A stretch of DNA of 64,000 nucleotides from Leeuwenhoekiella polynyae (GTDB taxonomy: Bacteria > Bacteroidota > Bacteroidia > Flavobacteriales > Flavobacteriaceae): assembly GCF_042683665.1 (NCBI RefSeq), contig NZ_JBHUOO010000048.1. One strand, written 5' to 3'. The position numbers and the translations under genes were made by a program. Below are positions 15,632 to 24,601 of the stretch, piece by piece (positions within the stretch are counted from its first letter, which is position 1; every line of letters begins with the position of its first letter). The notes under the pieces are model-generated. The model saw only the letters and a list, made by a program, of their open reading frames with translations, was not told the origin of the DNA and ran no database searches.

Positions 15632-17850
15632 AGAATTACGTTTTTACGCTTAAGAGCGTTGTGTATCTTAAAGAAGAATTCTTCAACCTTATATGGTTTT
15701 GGGATAATATCGTTAAAGCCTGCCAGATAAAAATCATCTATATTTTCATCGATTGTTACCGCTGTTAGTGCGAGAATAGGCACATCTTTATTGAATTCTC
15801 TAATCTTTTGAGTAGCTTCAATGCCGCTTATTCCGGGCATGTGAATATCCATTAGTACCAGATCAAAATTCTCAAAACGAACTTTTTCTATCGCGATCTC
15901 ACCATTGTCTGCTACTTCGCATTCCATCTCGTTTTTCTCAAGAATTTTACGAGTAATCATCTGGTTGATCTTATTGTCTTCAACAACCAGGAGTTTTCTG
16001 CCTTTTAGGGCATCATAATCAATTTCGTACACGCGTTCTTCGGGTTCGTTATTTTTAGATTTTGCCAATCCGTATTTAATGTCAAAAAAGAATTTAGACC
16101 CTTTTCCCAGGGTGCTTTCCAGTTCAATATTACTTTTCTGCAACGTAAGAAGGCGCTTAACAATAGATAGTCCCAGCCCGGTACCTCCAAACTTTCTATT
16201 GATCTGTACAGAGCCTTGTGTGAAATTCTGAAAGATATCTTTTTGCTTCTTCTTGCTAATTCCCTCGCCGGTATCTTCTACTTCAAAATGCAAGTAGGTT
16301 TGAGTTTCGTTGCGGCTTAATTGTTTGATTCTTATAAATATATTGCCATCACGGGTGAATTTGTTTCCGTTTCCGATAAGGTTTATAAGAATTTGAGAAA
16401 TCATAAGTGGATCTCCAATGATCTGCTCAGGAATTTCATTATCGTATTCTAGATTCAGTTTGTTGCCTTTTTCTTCAGCAGAACGTTCTAAAGCAAATAG
16501 CACATCATCTACGCGTTTACGAAGGTTGAAAGTTGCCTGTTCTACTTCAACTTTATCTGCTTCCAGCTTGTTAAGGTCGAGTATGTTATTGATGAGTGAG
16601 AGTAAATATTCTCCAGAAAACTTAAGAGAGTCAAGATGTTTCTTTTGTTCTTCAGTAGGATTTTCACTCAATAATAAATGGGTAAGTCCGGTAACGGCGT
16701 ACATAGGAGTACGCAACTCGTGCGTGATGGTAGATAAGAATTGAGCTTTTACAACAGAAGCTTTTTCAGCATTTTCTTTAGCAATAACTAATTCGGCATT
16801 TTTAGCTTGAAGTAACTCGTTTGCTTTTGCTCTCAGGTTGTTGTTTTTGTAAAGGGAAAGTGCTAATAAACAAAGGATTGTAAAGAGCGCAATTATAAGA
16901 ACCGTTGTTATTTTATTAGCTTGTACACGTTTGCCCGGGTCAAAATCCCTAGGATTAATACTTGACAGTAACGCGTTTCTAATGGTGGCATTTTTAGTTT
17001 CAGAATTGGGCTCACCAAAGTAGATTTGTTTTTTCTGATTGTAAAGAGCCAGATTGTTGTATGCCTTCTCATAATCTTGGATTTTATTATAGATCTTGCT
17101 CAGGAGAGCCAAGGCATCAACTTCAAGTTGTGGGAGGTTATTGCTAAGGCTTATATCATATGCATAGTTTGCAAACTCTAAACTTTTTGTAAACTGATTT
17201 AGATTATAATTAACCCGACCTTCTTGCAGATTTACCCGTCCTAGTAAATAGTAGTTTTTAGTTTTGACTTTTTGAAGAATAGAAAGTGCTTCTTGATACT
17301 TGAGCAATGCTTCCTGATCGTTTCTAAGCTCTTGTAATATGTTCCCTTCGTATAGATATGTCGTTGCAAGTAAGGTTCTGGAATCGTCATCCCTTGTATT
17401 TGAAAATATGAGTTCTGCGTTTTCAAGAAAGGGCAGTGCATTTTCGCTATTCCCTGTTTTTATGAGAATCTGACTATAGATTAAATAGTCTTGACCAAGA
17501 TTATTGAGTTCTTGAAGTTGTTGGTGAATCTTTATTGCATTTAAAATGTAGTTTCCTGCAAATTCAATTTCACCGCGTTCAAAATAAATTTTACCCAACA
17601 GCTGATTACTGATGGCTAAGCTGCTGCTATTTTGTGATTTCTGAGATAAAGATTCTGCTTCTTTAAATTTATTAACCGCCTCATCAAAGTTTGCTTGATC
17701 CATTGCCATAGCTCCCTTCAATAGCAATGAATCAATTTTCATATTTTGTGCATTTTCAGTTCTTCTTGATTTCTGACTGAAACCAAGGACTGAAAAAAAA
17801 AGCAAAAAGACGACAAGTAGTTTTCTGTCGAGCGGCATTATTGTTTTCAT
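15628..17850 (-). CDS. Hybrid sensor histidine kinase with TPR sensor and receiver domain
   Basis: A 740-residue protein in domain order: signal peptide (1-25), TPR repeats (about 40-280) outside the inner membrane, one transmembrane helix (about 314-333), a short coiled coil, HisKA with the phosphorylated His377 in STITHELRTP, the ATPase domain with the N-box around NLIGNGNKF (491-499), DTGEG (526-530) and GGTGLGLS (555-562), and a C-terminal receiver with the acceptor Asp668 in VLMDIHMPG. It would sense via TPRs and relay phosphate internally; no output partner is adjacent. The stop overlaps lpxK by four bases on the opposite strand. Confidence 0.93.
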   Translation of the reverse strand: MKTIMPLDRKLLVVFLLFFSVLGFSQKSRRTENAQNMKIDSLLLKGAMAMDQANFDEAVNKFKEAESLSQKSQNSSSLAISNQLLGKIYFERGEIEFAGNYILNAIKIHQQLQELNNLGQDYLIYSQILIKTGNSENALPFLENAELIFSNTRDDDSRTLLATTYLYEGNILQELRNDQEALLKYQEALSILQKVKTKNYYLLGRVNLQEGRVNYNLNQFTKSLEFANYAYDISLSNNLPQLEVDALALLSKIYNKIQDYEKAYNNLALYNQKKQIYFGEPNSETKNATIRNALLSSINPRDFDPGKRVQANKITTVLIIALFTILCLLALSLYKNNNLRAKANELLQAKNAELVIAKENAEKASVVKAQFLSTITHELRTPMYAVTGLTHLLLSENPTEEQKKHLDSLKFSGEYLLSLINNILDLNKLEADKVEVEQATFNLRKRVDDVLFALERSAEEKGNKLNLEYDNEIPEQIIGDPLMISQILINLIGNGNKFTRDGNIFIRIKQLSRNETQTYLHFEVEDTGEGISKKKQKDIFQNFTQGSVQINRKFGGTGLGLSIVKRLLTLQKSNIELESTLGKGSKFFFDIKYGLAKSKNNEPEERVYEIDYDALKGRKLLVVEDNKINQMITRKILEKNEMECEVADNGEIAIEKVRFENFDLVLMDIHMPGISGIEATQKIREFNKDVPILALTAVTIDENIDDFYLAGFNDIIPKPYKVEEFFFKIHNALKRKNVIL

Positions 17851-17905
17851 TGAATTACTAATATAGCCACTTTGCTGAAATAACGATAAAAAACTATTGA
17901 AATAT

Positions 17906-18901
17906 TTAAGATATTTTTAGAATAAGATCAATAAGTCTTGAAGAGTAACCGGTCTCATTATCATACCACCCTATGAGTTTCACCAAGTTACCGATCACTG
18001 AAGTCATTTGACCGTCAACGATACACGAATGTTCATTTCCTACAATATCTATAGAAACTAAAGGAACGGTAGTATATTGAAGAATTCCTTTTAAAGATCC
18101 CTCTGAAGCTTTTTGAAAAGCATTGTTGATTTCTTCAATTGTAGTTTCACGTTCTACATTTAGTGTAACATCAGTAAGAGATCCATTAGGGACTGGTACA
18201 CGTATGCCACAGCCTCCTATGACATCACCAAGATCTGGGAATATTTTAGTTAAGGCTTTTGCAGCACCCGTTGTAGTGGGTACGATAGATTGACCGGCAG
18301 CACGAGCTCTTCTGAGGTCAGGATGTGGTTGATCGTGCAAGCTTTGGTCTGTGGTATAGGAGTGCACGGTAGTAATATAGGCTTGTTTAATTCCGCAGAG
18401 ATCTTTAACCACTTTTATCATTGGAGCTGCATTATTAGTGGTGCAACTCGCGTTAGAAATGATTTGCTCATCACCCGTTATCAAATCTTCATTAACACCC
18501 ATAACAATGGTTTTAATGCGATCATCTGCAGGAGGAACACTCAAAATAACTTTTGAAGCTCCTGCGGCTAAATGCCCTTTTAAAGAATCAAAAGTCTTGA
18601 ATTTACCTGTCGCTTCAACTACAAGATCTAATTTGTGATCACTCCATGGGATGTTTTGGGGCTCACTTTCCTGATACAATTTAATGCGGGAATTATTTAG
18701 GATTAAGAAACCTTCTGCAAAATTTACTTCGGCATTAAAAATACCATGTATACTATCGTATTTAAGAAGGTGTGCGAGAGTTGCACCATCTGCTTTGTCA
18801 TTAACAGCTACAACTTCAATAGAAGGATGCTCAGCTAAAAGACGAAAAAGTCTTCTGCCTATGCGTCCAAAACCGTTTATGCCGATTTTGATTTTAGCCA
18901 T
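17906..18901 (-). CDS. gap: Type I glyceraldehyde-3-phosphate dehydrogenase
   Basis: A 331-residue GAPDH. GINGFGRIGRR (8-17) binds NAD, Asp35 in VNDKAD favours NAD over NADP, and the active-site Cys153 is in SNASCTTN. The C-terminal WYDNETGYSSRL is typical. It oxidises glyceraldehyde-3-phosphate in glycolysis and, as usual in heterotrophic bacteria, probably works in both directions. It follows lipA by eleven bases in the same direction and likely shares its transcript. Flavobacteria often have a second, longer GAPDH elsewhere, so this may not be the only copy. Confidence 0.96.
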   Translation of the reverse strand: MAKIKIGINGFGRIGRRLFRLLAEHPSIEVVAVNDKADGATLAHLLKYDSIHGIFNAEVNFAEGFLILNNSRIKLYQESEPQNIPWSDHKLDLVVEATGKFKTFDSLKGHLAAGASKVILSVPPADDRIKTIVMGVNEDLITGDEQIISNASCTTNNAAPMIKVVKDLCGIKQAYITTVHSYTTDQSLHDQPHPDLRRARAAGQSIVPTTTGAAKALTKIFPDLGDVIGGCGIRVPVPNGSLTDVTLNVERETTIEEINNAFQKASEGSLKGILQYTTVPLVSIDIVGNEHSCIVDGQMTSVIGNLVKLIGWYDNETGYSSRLIDLILKIS

Positions 18902-18912
18902 TTTATTAAGTG

Positions 18913-19785
18913 CTAGTTGATGTGTTTCTGAGCCTTGTATGAGGAGCGTACCAATGCGCTGCTTTCAACGTGACGGAAGCCCATTTCTAAGCCTAATACC
19001 TCATATTTTTTAAACTGATCTGGCGTGATAAACTGCTTAACTTCCAAATGCTTTTTAGAAGGTTGTAGATATTGACCTATGGTTACCACATCTACATCAG
19101 CATCTCTCAAGTCACGCATGGTTTGAAGAACTTCTTCTTCTGTTTCGCCAAGACCCAGCATAATTCCAGATTTTGTTCTTCTGATGCCTTGCTGTTTCAG
19201 ATATTTTAAAACACTTAAACTGCGCTCATATTGCGCTTGAATACGCACTTCGCGGGTAAGACGCTTAACGGTTTCCATATTGTGAGAAACCACTTCTGGA
19301 GAAACCTCAACGATGCGATCTATATTGCGCTCATTTCCCTGAAAATCTGGAATAAGCGTTTCAAGTGTAGTTTCAGGATTCATACGTCTGATAGCTTTTA
19401 CCGTTTCAGCCCACATAATTGAACCCATATCTTTAAGATCATCACGATCTACAGATGTAACTACTGCATGTTTAATCCCCATTAATTTAATAGACCGCGC
19501 CACTTTCTCAGGTTCTTCCCAGTCTAAAGTGTCGGGTCTTCCCGTCTTTACGCCACAAAATCCACAAGAACGGGTGCAAACATTTCCTAAGATCATAAAT
19601 GTAGCCGTACCCTCGCTCCAGCATTCTCCCATATTGGGGCAGCTTCCTGAAGTACAAATAGTATGTAAATCATACTTATCTACAAGACTTCTTAATTCGG
19701 TATATTTTTTTCCTGTTGGTAATTTAACCCGCAACCATTTAGGTTTTGGGGTGCGAACAGGAGCTATAGTGGTTTCGGTATTCAT
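18913..19785 (-). CDS. lipA: Lipoyl synthase
   Basis: A 290-residue radical-SAM enzyme that inserts two sulfur atoms into octanoyl groups on lipoyl domains. Both iron-sulfur motifs are present: CTSGSCPNMGEC for the auxiliary cluster and CTRSCGFC for the radical-SAM cluster; the C-terminal SSALVRSSYKA carries the conserved serine pattern. The start chosen is the ATG at 19785 (MNTETTIAPV); the frame extends 21 residues further upstream but those are not family-like. It is upstream of gap. The 323 bases before it hold no gene. Confidence 0.96.
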   Translation of the reverse strand: MNTETTIAPVRTPKPKWLRVKLPTGKKYTELRSLVDKYDLHTICTSGSCPNMGECWSEGTATFMILGNVCTRSCGFCGVKTGRPDTLDWEEPEKVARSIKLMGIKHAVVTSVDRDDLKDMGSIMWAETVKAIRRMNPETTLETLIPDFQGNERNIDRIVEVSPEVVSHNMETVKRLTREVRIQAQYERSLSVLKYLKQQGIRRTKSGIMLGLGETEEEVLQTMRDLRDADVDVVTIGQYLQPSKKHLEVKQFITPDQFKKYEVLGLEMGFRHVESSALVRSSYKAQKHIN

Positions 19786-20108
19786 TCCAATTTTTTTGCG
19801 ATGTAAAGATACAAACTGTATGACAAATAGCAGCTGTAATCTAAGCAACTACGCATGTGCTTTAGTTGAGTCGTAAAAGCTTTAAAATCTTACTCGATAA
19901 TCGAGATTTAAATGCTCCTAGCCTTGCCTTGAAGTCCATAGCTGTTTCCTTTTCATTCCTTACTGGTTTGCTTTAAAGCTGCTTACTTTCTGAACTCGTT
20001 AACATATTTAGACTGTTATCGTTAAAAATATAGTAATTAGGATTTTGTTGGGATAAGAGCCCTGATTATCAGACTACTTTTACACCAGTTAATAATTTAA
20101 AAAATACT
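19786..20108. other. Intergenic region between lipA and a small membrane gene
   Basis: About 320 AT-rich bases without a convincing reading frame on either strand. It contains a small dyad CTCGAT-A-ATCGAG (19893-19905) and must hold the divergent promoters of lipA and the small membrane gene; a TATCTTTA box precedes lipA on the minus strand. I see no tRNA or known riboswitch fold. Confidence 0.5.
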
Positions 20109-20309
20109 ATGATGAAACGATTTACTCTTCCTTTTTTGATAATAGCAGTTGTAGCAGGAATATATGGTTTTGGAGGTTTTGATCTTTGGGCAACAGAAGC
20201 AGCACGTATTATATTTCTAATAGCTGCAGACCTTTTTGTAGTTTCATTGTTTGCTAAATTCTTATTCAAGAAAAATCCTAAACAAATCGCACAACGTGTA
20301 GAATCATAA
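20109..20309 (+). CDS. Small DUF1328-like membrane protein, 66 residues
   Basis: A short protein with two hydrophobic helices (about 6-25 and 33-53): FLIIAVVAGIYGFGGF then an alanine-rich loop and IIFLIAADLFVVSLFAKFLF, ending in a basic tail. The GFGG followed by a second helix ending in LFVVSL is the pattern of DUF1328 (YtjA-type) proteins, small membrane proteins often induced by stress. The first two codons are both ATG, so 20112 is an alternative start. A strong terminator follows directly, showing it is its own transcript. The opposite strand also has an open frame here, but lacks family signals. Confidence 0.8.
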   Translation: MMKRFTLPFLIIAVVAGIYGFGGFDLWATEAARIIFLIAADLFVVSLFAKFLFKKNPKQIAQRVES

Positions 20310-20336
20310 AAATTACACTCTTTCACCCTTATATTT

Positions 20337-20366
20337 AAAACTGCTTTAATACAAAGCAGTTTTTTT
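20337..20366 (+). terminator. Terminator of the DUF1328-like gene
   Basis: AAAACTGCTTT, a five-base loop and AAAGCAGTTTT followed by more T: an 11-bp perfect stem with T tail, 28 bases after the stop. Confidence 0.88.
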
Positions 20367-20414
20367 ATTGCCTAAATTGTAGCACAATTATTGTAGTATT
20401 TTTTATAAAAACCT

Positions 20415-21809
20415 ATGCAAAAAGTTATATTGTTCGTTTTGTTGCTTACTTCTTCACTGGTATTTTGTCAAGAAACTTTATTAAGAGGTCTTGTTTCAGA
20501 GACAAGAGTTACAAGCGATACACTCGATGTTCCTTATTCAATTTTTTTACCGAGAAATTATTCAACAGATAGACCTGAAAAAGTTTTGTTTGTCTTTGAT
20601 CCGAGTGGTGAAGGTACTCGTGCGGCACGTCTTTTCGTTTCAAGTATAGATGGTCAGGATTTTGTAGTTGTTGCGAACAATAAGCCGTTGTATAATGATT
20701 TAGACAGTCTTGATGTAAATGCAAATATTGCTGTGCAGATTATGAAAGATGTTTTTTTAAAAGTCGCCATAAATAAAAATGAGGTCTATATGGCTGGACT
20801 AAAAAGTGGGGCTCAGGTCGCTAGCGCTGTTTCTTATATAATAACCGGTTCTAAAAATTTGCTTCTTGTAGATGATGTGTTTTATGCCAATCAATACTTG
20901 CAACGATCTAAAAGAAATACGGTGATGGGTGTAGTAGGTGAAGCTTCTGCAAATTACTATCAGATGGAAGATTATTTTGATATGATGCGCACTTTTGATA
21001 GTGATAATACTTTATATGAATATAGTGATACGAATACTTGGCCTAGCGCAGCATTTTTAGGAACATTAATCAACAGGCTTTCGCATCTCAACGCTGAGCG
21101 TCTTGATTTAGAGGTGCCCGACACTATCTGGCAAAAACATGCTAAGTTTGATTTAAATACCACGAGAAATCTGATTGAACAAGAAGAGTATCTTACTGCT
21201 TATGATTTGGTTACCGATATAAAAAGTGATTACAGGGGGAATGTAGATCTAGGCCCTATAAGAGATTTGCAACGTTCGCTAAGACGTTCAGATGCTTATA
21301 AATCTGCAAAGCGGAAAAATAAATCAGGTAATCTTGAAGAGGTCTTGCTCCTGGATGATGTCTCATACTTTTTAGAAGAAGACATCGCATTAGCTAACTT
21401 TGAGAATTTAGGATATTGGGATAGTAGAATCAATGACTTTAAACTAGCAGCTAAAAATTCCCTGAAACCTAAAGAACAGAAAGTCGCAAAACGTATGCTG
21501 GGTTATTTAGATTATACGGTAAACGACTTTCTTACTTTAAATAGAGTAGGTCTTATCGATCAGCGTATTTTTTCTAATGTGCTAATGACTATGTTACATA
21601 CTGATGATTATCAGTCGTATTTAGACATTATCAATCTTTCTGCTCAAGATGAAGATTATAATACTGCATATTTCTACTTAGAAGAATTGCTGAAACAAGG
21701 CTATACTTCTTACGATGTACTCTATGAAATTCCCAATACCGAGTTGCTAAAAATAAAGCCTATTTACAACGAGCTTATAAGTACCTATTTGGGTAAATCT
21801 AAATTTTAA
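20415..21809 (+). CDS. Exported protein with a degenerate alpha/beta-hydrolase (esterase-like) domain
   Basis: A 464-residue protein with a signal peptide (about 1-18). The N-terminal half reads like a secreted esterase: DVPYSIFLPRNYSTDRPEKV and LFVFDPSGEG lead up to EVYMAGLKSGAQVAS, where an active enzyme would have GxSxG. Here the third position, the nucleophile, is lysine (GLKSG), so classical hydrolysis is unlikely. The C-terminal half is helical with repeats resembling TPR-like packing. No substrate or partner is suggested by the neighbours. It converges with the MFS gene, overlapping it by eleven bases. I do not recognise a named family. Confidence 0.7.
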   Translation: MQKVILFVLLLTSSLVFCQETLLRGLVSETRVTSDTLDVPYSIFLPRNYSTDRPEKVLFVFDPSGEGTRAARLFVSSIDGQDFVVVANNKPLYNDLDSLDVNANIAVQIMKDVFLKVAINKNEVYMAGLKSGAQVASAVSYIITGSKNLLLVDDVFYANQYLQRSKRNTVMGVVGEASANYYQMEDYFDMMRTFDSDNTLYEYSDTNTWPSAAFLGTLINRLSHLNAERLDLEVPDTIWQKHAKFDLNTTRNLIEQEEYLTAYDLVTDIKSDYRGNVDLGPIRDLQRSLRRSDAYKSAKRKNKSGNLEEVLLLDDVSYFLEEDIALANFENLGYWDSRINDFKLAAKNSLKPKEQKVAKRMLGYLDYTVNDFLTLNRVGLIDQRIFSNVLMTMLHTDDYQSYLDIINLSAQDEDYNTAYFYLEELLKQGYTSYDVLYEIPNTELLKIKPIYNELISTYLGKSKF

Positions 21810-23007
21810 TCTTTAGACTTTTCTTTTTTACATAGAGCAGCAAGAGAATACCTGCTAAGCTGATTGCGACCATTACGAGCCAGGTTTTGTTATAACCGAA
21901 AGCGTTAACGAGTTGCATCCCGCTGTTATGGCCAAAAATATGAGCCAAAGAAAAGGACATGCTGTATAACCCCATATAAGCTCCTTGTCTTCCTAGCTTA
22001 GCACGACGTAAGGCAAAAGCATTGCCAAAGGGAAAAGCAATCATCTCACCCAATGTGACAACAATCATTCCGATGACCAAAAAGCCATTCCACCCCATTA
22101 AATAGAAAAAGCCGAAACTCAATGCGGTGAAGATAAAGCCACTAATAACATTTGCTATTTGATTCCATCCTTTACGCTCCATAAATGCAATTAATGGCAT
22201 TTCAAATACAAAAATCAGTAAGCCGTTGAGTCCTAGTAAAAGCCCTATTTGAGATTCGGTTAAAAAACGAACTTCTTTATAGAAAACAGGAACAGTCGAA
22301 AAATACTGTACAAATACAACCCCAAACAAAGCCAGAGCAATAAGAAAAAGTATATAAAGACGGTCTTTATAAGGCGATAACGGATTTTCGATACGTTCTT
22401 CCTGATCGGTTTCTTTCGCTTTCTTTGGATTTAATGTCTGTATTAAAAGAATTCCCGCTAACATACACGTAATCCCATCTGCCCAAAAAAGGCCATAATA
22501 GCCGATGCTGGCAATGATAATTCCACCTAATGCAGGACCTGCAGAAAATCCCAAGTTTATTGCTAAACGAATTAACGTTAAAGAGCGGGTTTTATTCTCA
22601 GGCTTGCTGTAAGCGCTCAAGGCAACGAAAAAGGCAGGTCTAGACATATCGGCAAAAGCGATTAAGGCAAAAAAGCCTAAGCATACCGCCCAGAAACTGC
22701 TTATAAACTGAAGACCTAAAAAACCAATTCCGGTAGCAAGTAAACTTATTAAAATCGTTTTGTAGTAACCTAGTTTATCTGAAAGTATCCCACCTAGCCA
22801 AGAACCGAATAAAGATCCAAAACCAAAGCTTGTCATTACCCAGCCCACGTTACTTAAACTAAAGCCCAGGTCATCTCTTAGATAAAGCGACAGGAATGGG
22901 ATTACCATCGCGCCGGCTCTGTTGACCAGAGTAATTAAAGCAAGCCACCAGACTTCTCTGGATAAACCTTTAAAAGTATTAAGATAAGTTTGTAGTAGTT
23001 TTTTCAT
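21799..23007 (-). CDS. MFS transporter (drug/metabolite efflux type)
   Basis: A 402-residue inner-membrane protein with twelve predicted helices. The MFS motif A is visible between helices 2 and 3 (GGILSDKLGYYKT), and RAGAMVIPFLSLYLRDDLG at the N-terminus is the form seen in MdtH-like exporters. A cytoplasmic loop rich in K/E lies around residue 195. The substrate is unknown. The start codon lies 14 bases behind a T-run that closes a terminator hairpin, itself preceded by a 25-codon leader ORF, so expression is probably controlled by premature termination (see the entries at 23027 and 23075). Confidence 0.9.
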   Translation of the reverse strand: MKKLLQTYLNTFKGLSREVWWLALITLVNRAGAMVIPFLSLYLRDDLGFSLSNVGWVMTSFGFGSLFGSWLGGILSDKLGYYKTILISLLATGIGFLGLQFISSFWAVCLGFFALIAFADMSRPAFFVALSAYSKPENKTRSLTLIRLAINLGFSAGPALGGIIIASIGYYGLFWADGITCMLAGILLIQTLNPKKAKETDQEERIENPLSPYKDRLYILFLIALALFGVVFVQYFSTVPVFYKEVRFLTESQIGLLLGLNGLLIFVFEMPLIAFMERKGWNQIANVISGFIFTALSFGFFYLMGWNGFLVIGMIVVTLGEMIAFPFGNAFALRRAKLGRQGAYMGLYSMSFSLAHIFGHNSGMQLVNAFGYNKTWLVMVAISLAGILLLLYVKKKSLKIKI

Positions 23008-23026
23008 TGATGTATAGGCATAAAAA

Positions 23027-23049
23027 AAGTCTGGTGATTTACCAGACTT
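23027..23049 (-). terminator. Terminator-like hairpin in the leader of the MFS gene
   Basis: On the minus strand AAGTCTGGT, a five-base loop and ACCAGACTT form a perfect 9-bp stem followed by seven T, ending just before the MFS start codon. No gene ends in front of it except a 25-codon ORF, so it looks like an attenuator rather than an end-of-operon terminator. Its first arm can instead pair with 23093-23102 (nine of ten bases). Confidence 0.75.
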
Positions 23050-23074
23050 GCGTTTTTATAAAATATATCTACTC

Positions 23075-23152
23075 TTACGAGTTATAACACAACAAGTCGG
23101 GTGGGGTCTTAAAGACCTTTAGCGAGCGATATGATGTGTAAATGGTTTTCAT
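23075..23152 (-). CDS. Putative leader peptide of the MFS gene, 25 residues
   Basis: The ATG at 23152 opens 25 codons (MKTIYTSYRSLKVFKTPPDL, then LCYNS) ending 26 bases before the terminator-like hairpin. It has no membrane segment or domain. The codons for PPDL coincide with the segment (23093-23102) that can form an anti-terminator with the first arm of the hairpin, and a small dyad GGTCTT-AAGACC (23105-23117) lies just upstream of that segment, also inside the ORF. This is the layout of ribosome-mediated attenuation. Translation is not proven; the ORF is short enough to arise by chance. Confidence 0.45.
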   Translation of the reverse strand: MKTIYTSYRSLKVFKTPPDLLCYNS

Positions 23153-23227
23153 TGTATTTTTCTTAGTATAAAACTACTACAAAACTTTTGAAGCGAGCTT
23201 TTACATTTTTAAAAATTTCAAAATAAT

Positions 23228-24283
23228 TTAAAGACTTTCGAGCGTCATTTGTTCTACCTGTACGGGTAAATATAGTTCGGTAACCCATTCTGCCGGATTA
23301 GGATTGTCTTCAGCTCCTATGACATAAATCTCAAAAGGATTGCTGTTTTCTGCTGGTTGGTAATTGTTTGAAGTCCTAAATGCCTCAGCTTTTTTCCAAG
23401 CAGCATTTAGGTTTTTTAAGTCTCCGGTTAGTGTGGTTTTTATTACAGTGTAAGAAGGCATAAACCCGCATAAAATAGAACTGTCTTCTGGTACAACAAT
23501 ACGAGAGGTTGTAGGTATTCCGCTAGAAATAATCGCACTATTATTGGTTTCATCTTTAGCATTGTAAATGCTTAAAGGTTTGCCTGAAATGGTAATGCTA
23601 TTACCTTTCATAAAGCGTTTTACCTGCGGGATTAATTCTTTTACTTTATTTTCTGCAGTTTCAAGAGACGTTGAGGTCGTGGTGTACATATAGAATCCAC
23701 CGCTATATTGGGTGATTTTAGCATCGCTTATCGAGAAAATTTCCATATCCTCTATAACACTTCTGGACAAGTTGCTCAACCCTTTTTCATACATGGTTTT
23801 CATTTCGGCATCAAAGTCAAAGCCGCTAAGTGTAAAATAGGCCTTATCCATTAATGGATGTTCGCCGCGCATTCCCCAGGTAACTTTTGTTCCTTCTTCA
23901 ACTTCTTCAAACTGCCAGTATACGTTTGCGGTGCGTTCGCCACCAGGTGTTATAAAGGTAATATCCTGCTCAATGCGCTGATTGGGTATGACGGATGTGG
24001 TCCTGATAGCGCCGTCAGTTTCTTTTCCATCCCAGGAATAACTTGCGCCTTCACCCCTTGTGTTTTCAGGATAATTGAAAACCATTGTAGGATCTTCTTC
24101 CTTCCAAGGGCCCCATTTTTCCCAAGTTTTGTATTCATTGACCTTATCAAAAACTAAGCTCACAGGAGCTTTAATAATTTTTGATTCTTCAATTTCATAA
24201 CTACCGTCTTTTGTGGCAAAATAGATAGCGCCTGCTATAAAAACGATTAGCAAAAGGAAGAATAGGTATTTTAATATTTTCAT
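23228..24283 (-). CDS. SRPBCC domain protein with GyrI-like C-terminal domain
   Basis: A 351-residue protein anchored by one N-terminal helix (about 4-23). Residues about 30-170 match the polyketide-cyclase-like SRPBCC ligand-binding fold (EESKIIKAPVSLVFDKVN, later WEKWGPW), and about 180-350 match the GyrI/AraC effector-binding fold (FYMYTTTSTSLETAENKV, ending in ELYLPVQ). Both halves are ligand-binding cups without catalytic residues. Such fusions are common in Bacteroidota and have no known role. It is monocistronic, transcribed leftwards. Confidence 0.85.
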   Translation of the reverse strand: MKILKYLFFLLLIVFIAGAIYFATKDGSYEIEESKIIKAPVSLVFDKVNEYKTWEKWGPWKEEDPTMVFNYPENTRGEGASYSWDGKETDGAIRTTSVIPNQRIEQDITFITPGGERTANVYWQFEEVEEGTKVTWGMRGEHPLMDKAYFTLSGFDFDAEMKTMYEKGLSNLSRSVIEDMEIFSISDAKITQYSGGFYMYTTTSTSLETAENKVKELIPQVKRFMKGNSITISGKPLSIYNAKDETNNSAIISSGIPTTSRIVVPEDSSILCGFMPSYTVIKTTLTGDLKNLNAAWKKAEAFRTSNNYQPAENSNPFEIYVIGAEDNPNPAEWVTELYLPVQVEQMTLESL

Positions 24284-24364
24284 TTAGCAACAGGTTTAAG
24301 AGCTAATTTAACAATTTAATGCATACCATAAGAAATTCTTATAAAGAAGCTGGCGCGAATTCAA

Positions 24365-24553
24365 TTATTTATTAAGAGTAATTTTTATTAAAAATAAAAG
24401 CCCTACAAAAACGAGAAAGCCTATCAAGATCCAGAAAGATCCTTTATATTCTTTTTTGTGAAGTTTACGGTCTTTGCGGTAACTTCTTGAGATAAAGATC
24501 ACAAAAGCTATAAAGAAAACTGCTGCAAAAACCCACTGACCCGTAGTAAACAT
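24365..24553 (-). CDS. Small membrane protein, 62 residues, unknown function
   Basis: Two hydrophobic helices (about 7-22 and 41-58) with a strongly basic loop between them (SRSYRKDRKLHKKEYKG), so both termini should face the same side, with the loop in the cytoplasm. I do not recognise a named family, though similar short proteins are common in flavobacteria. It is divergent from the MazG-like gene, 48 bases away. Supported by an ATG start, clear helix topology and the divergent gap. Confidence 0.7.
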   Translation of the reverse strand: MFTTGQWVFAAVFFIAFVIFISRSYRKDRKLHKKEYKGSFWILIGFLVFVGLLFLIKITLNK

Positions 24554-24601
24554 TTTAATGTATTTTTATTCAAAATTAAGTCTTTAATACAGAAAAATAC
24601 G

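Noticed and set aside
20069..20326. An open frame on the minus strand covering the DUF1328-like gene
   Set aside because: Its protein is basic and without a recognisable pattern, whereas the plus-strand frame has the two-helix family layout, an ATG pair and its own terminator.
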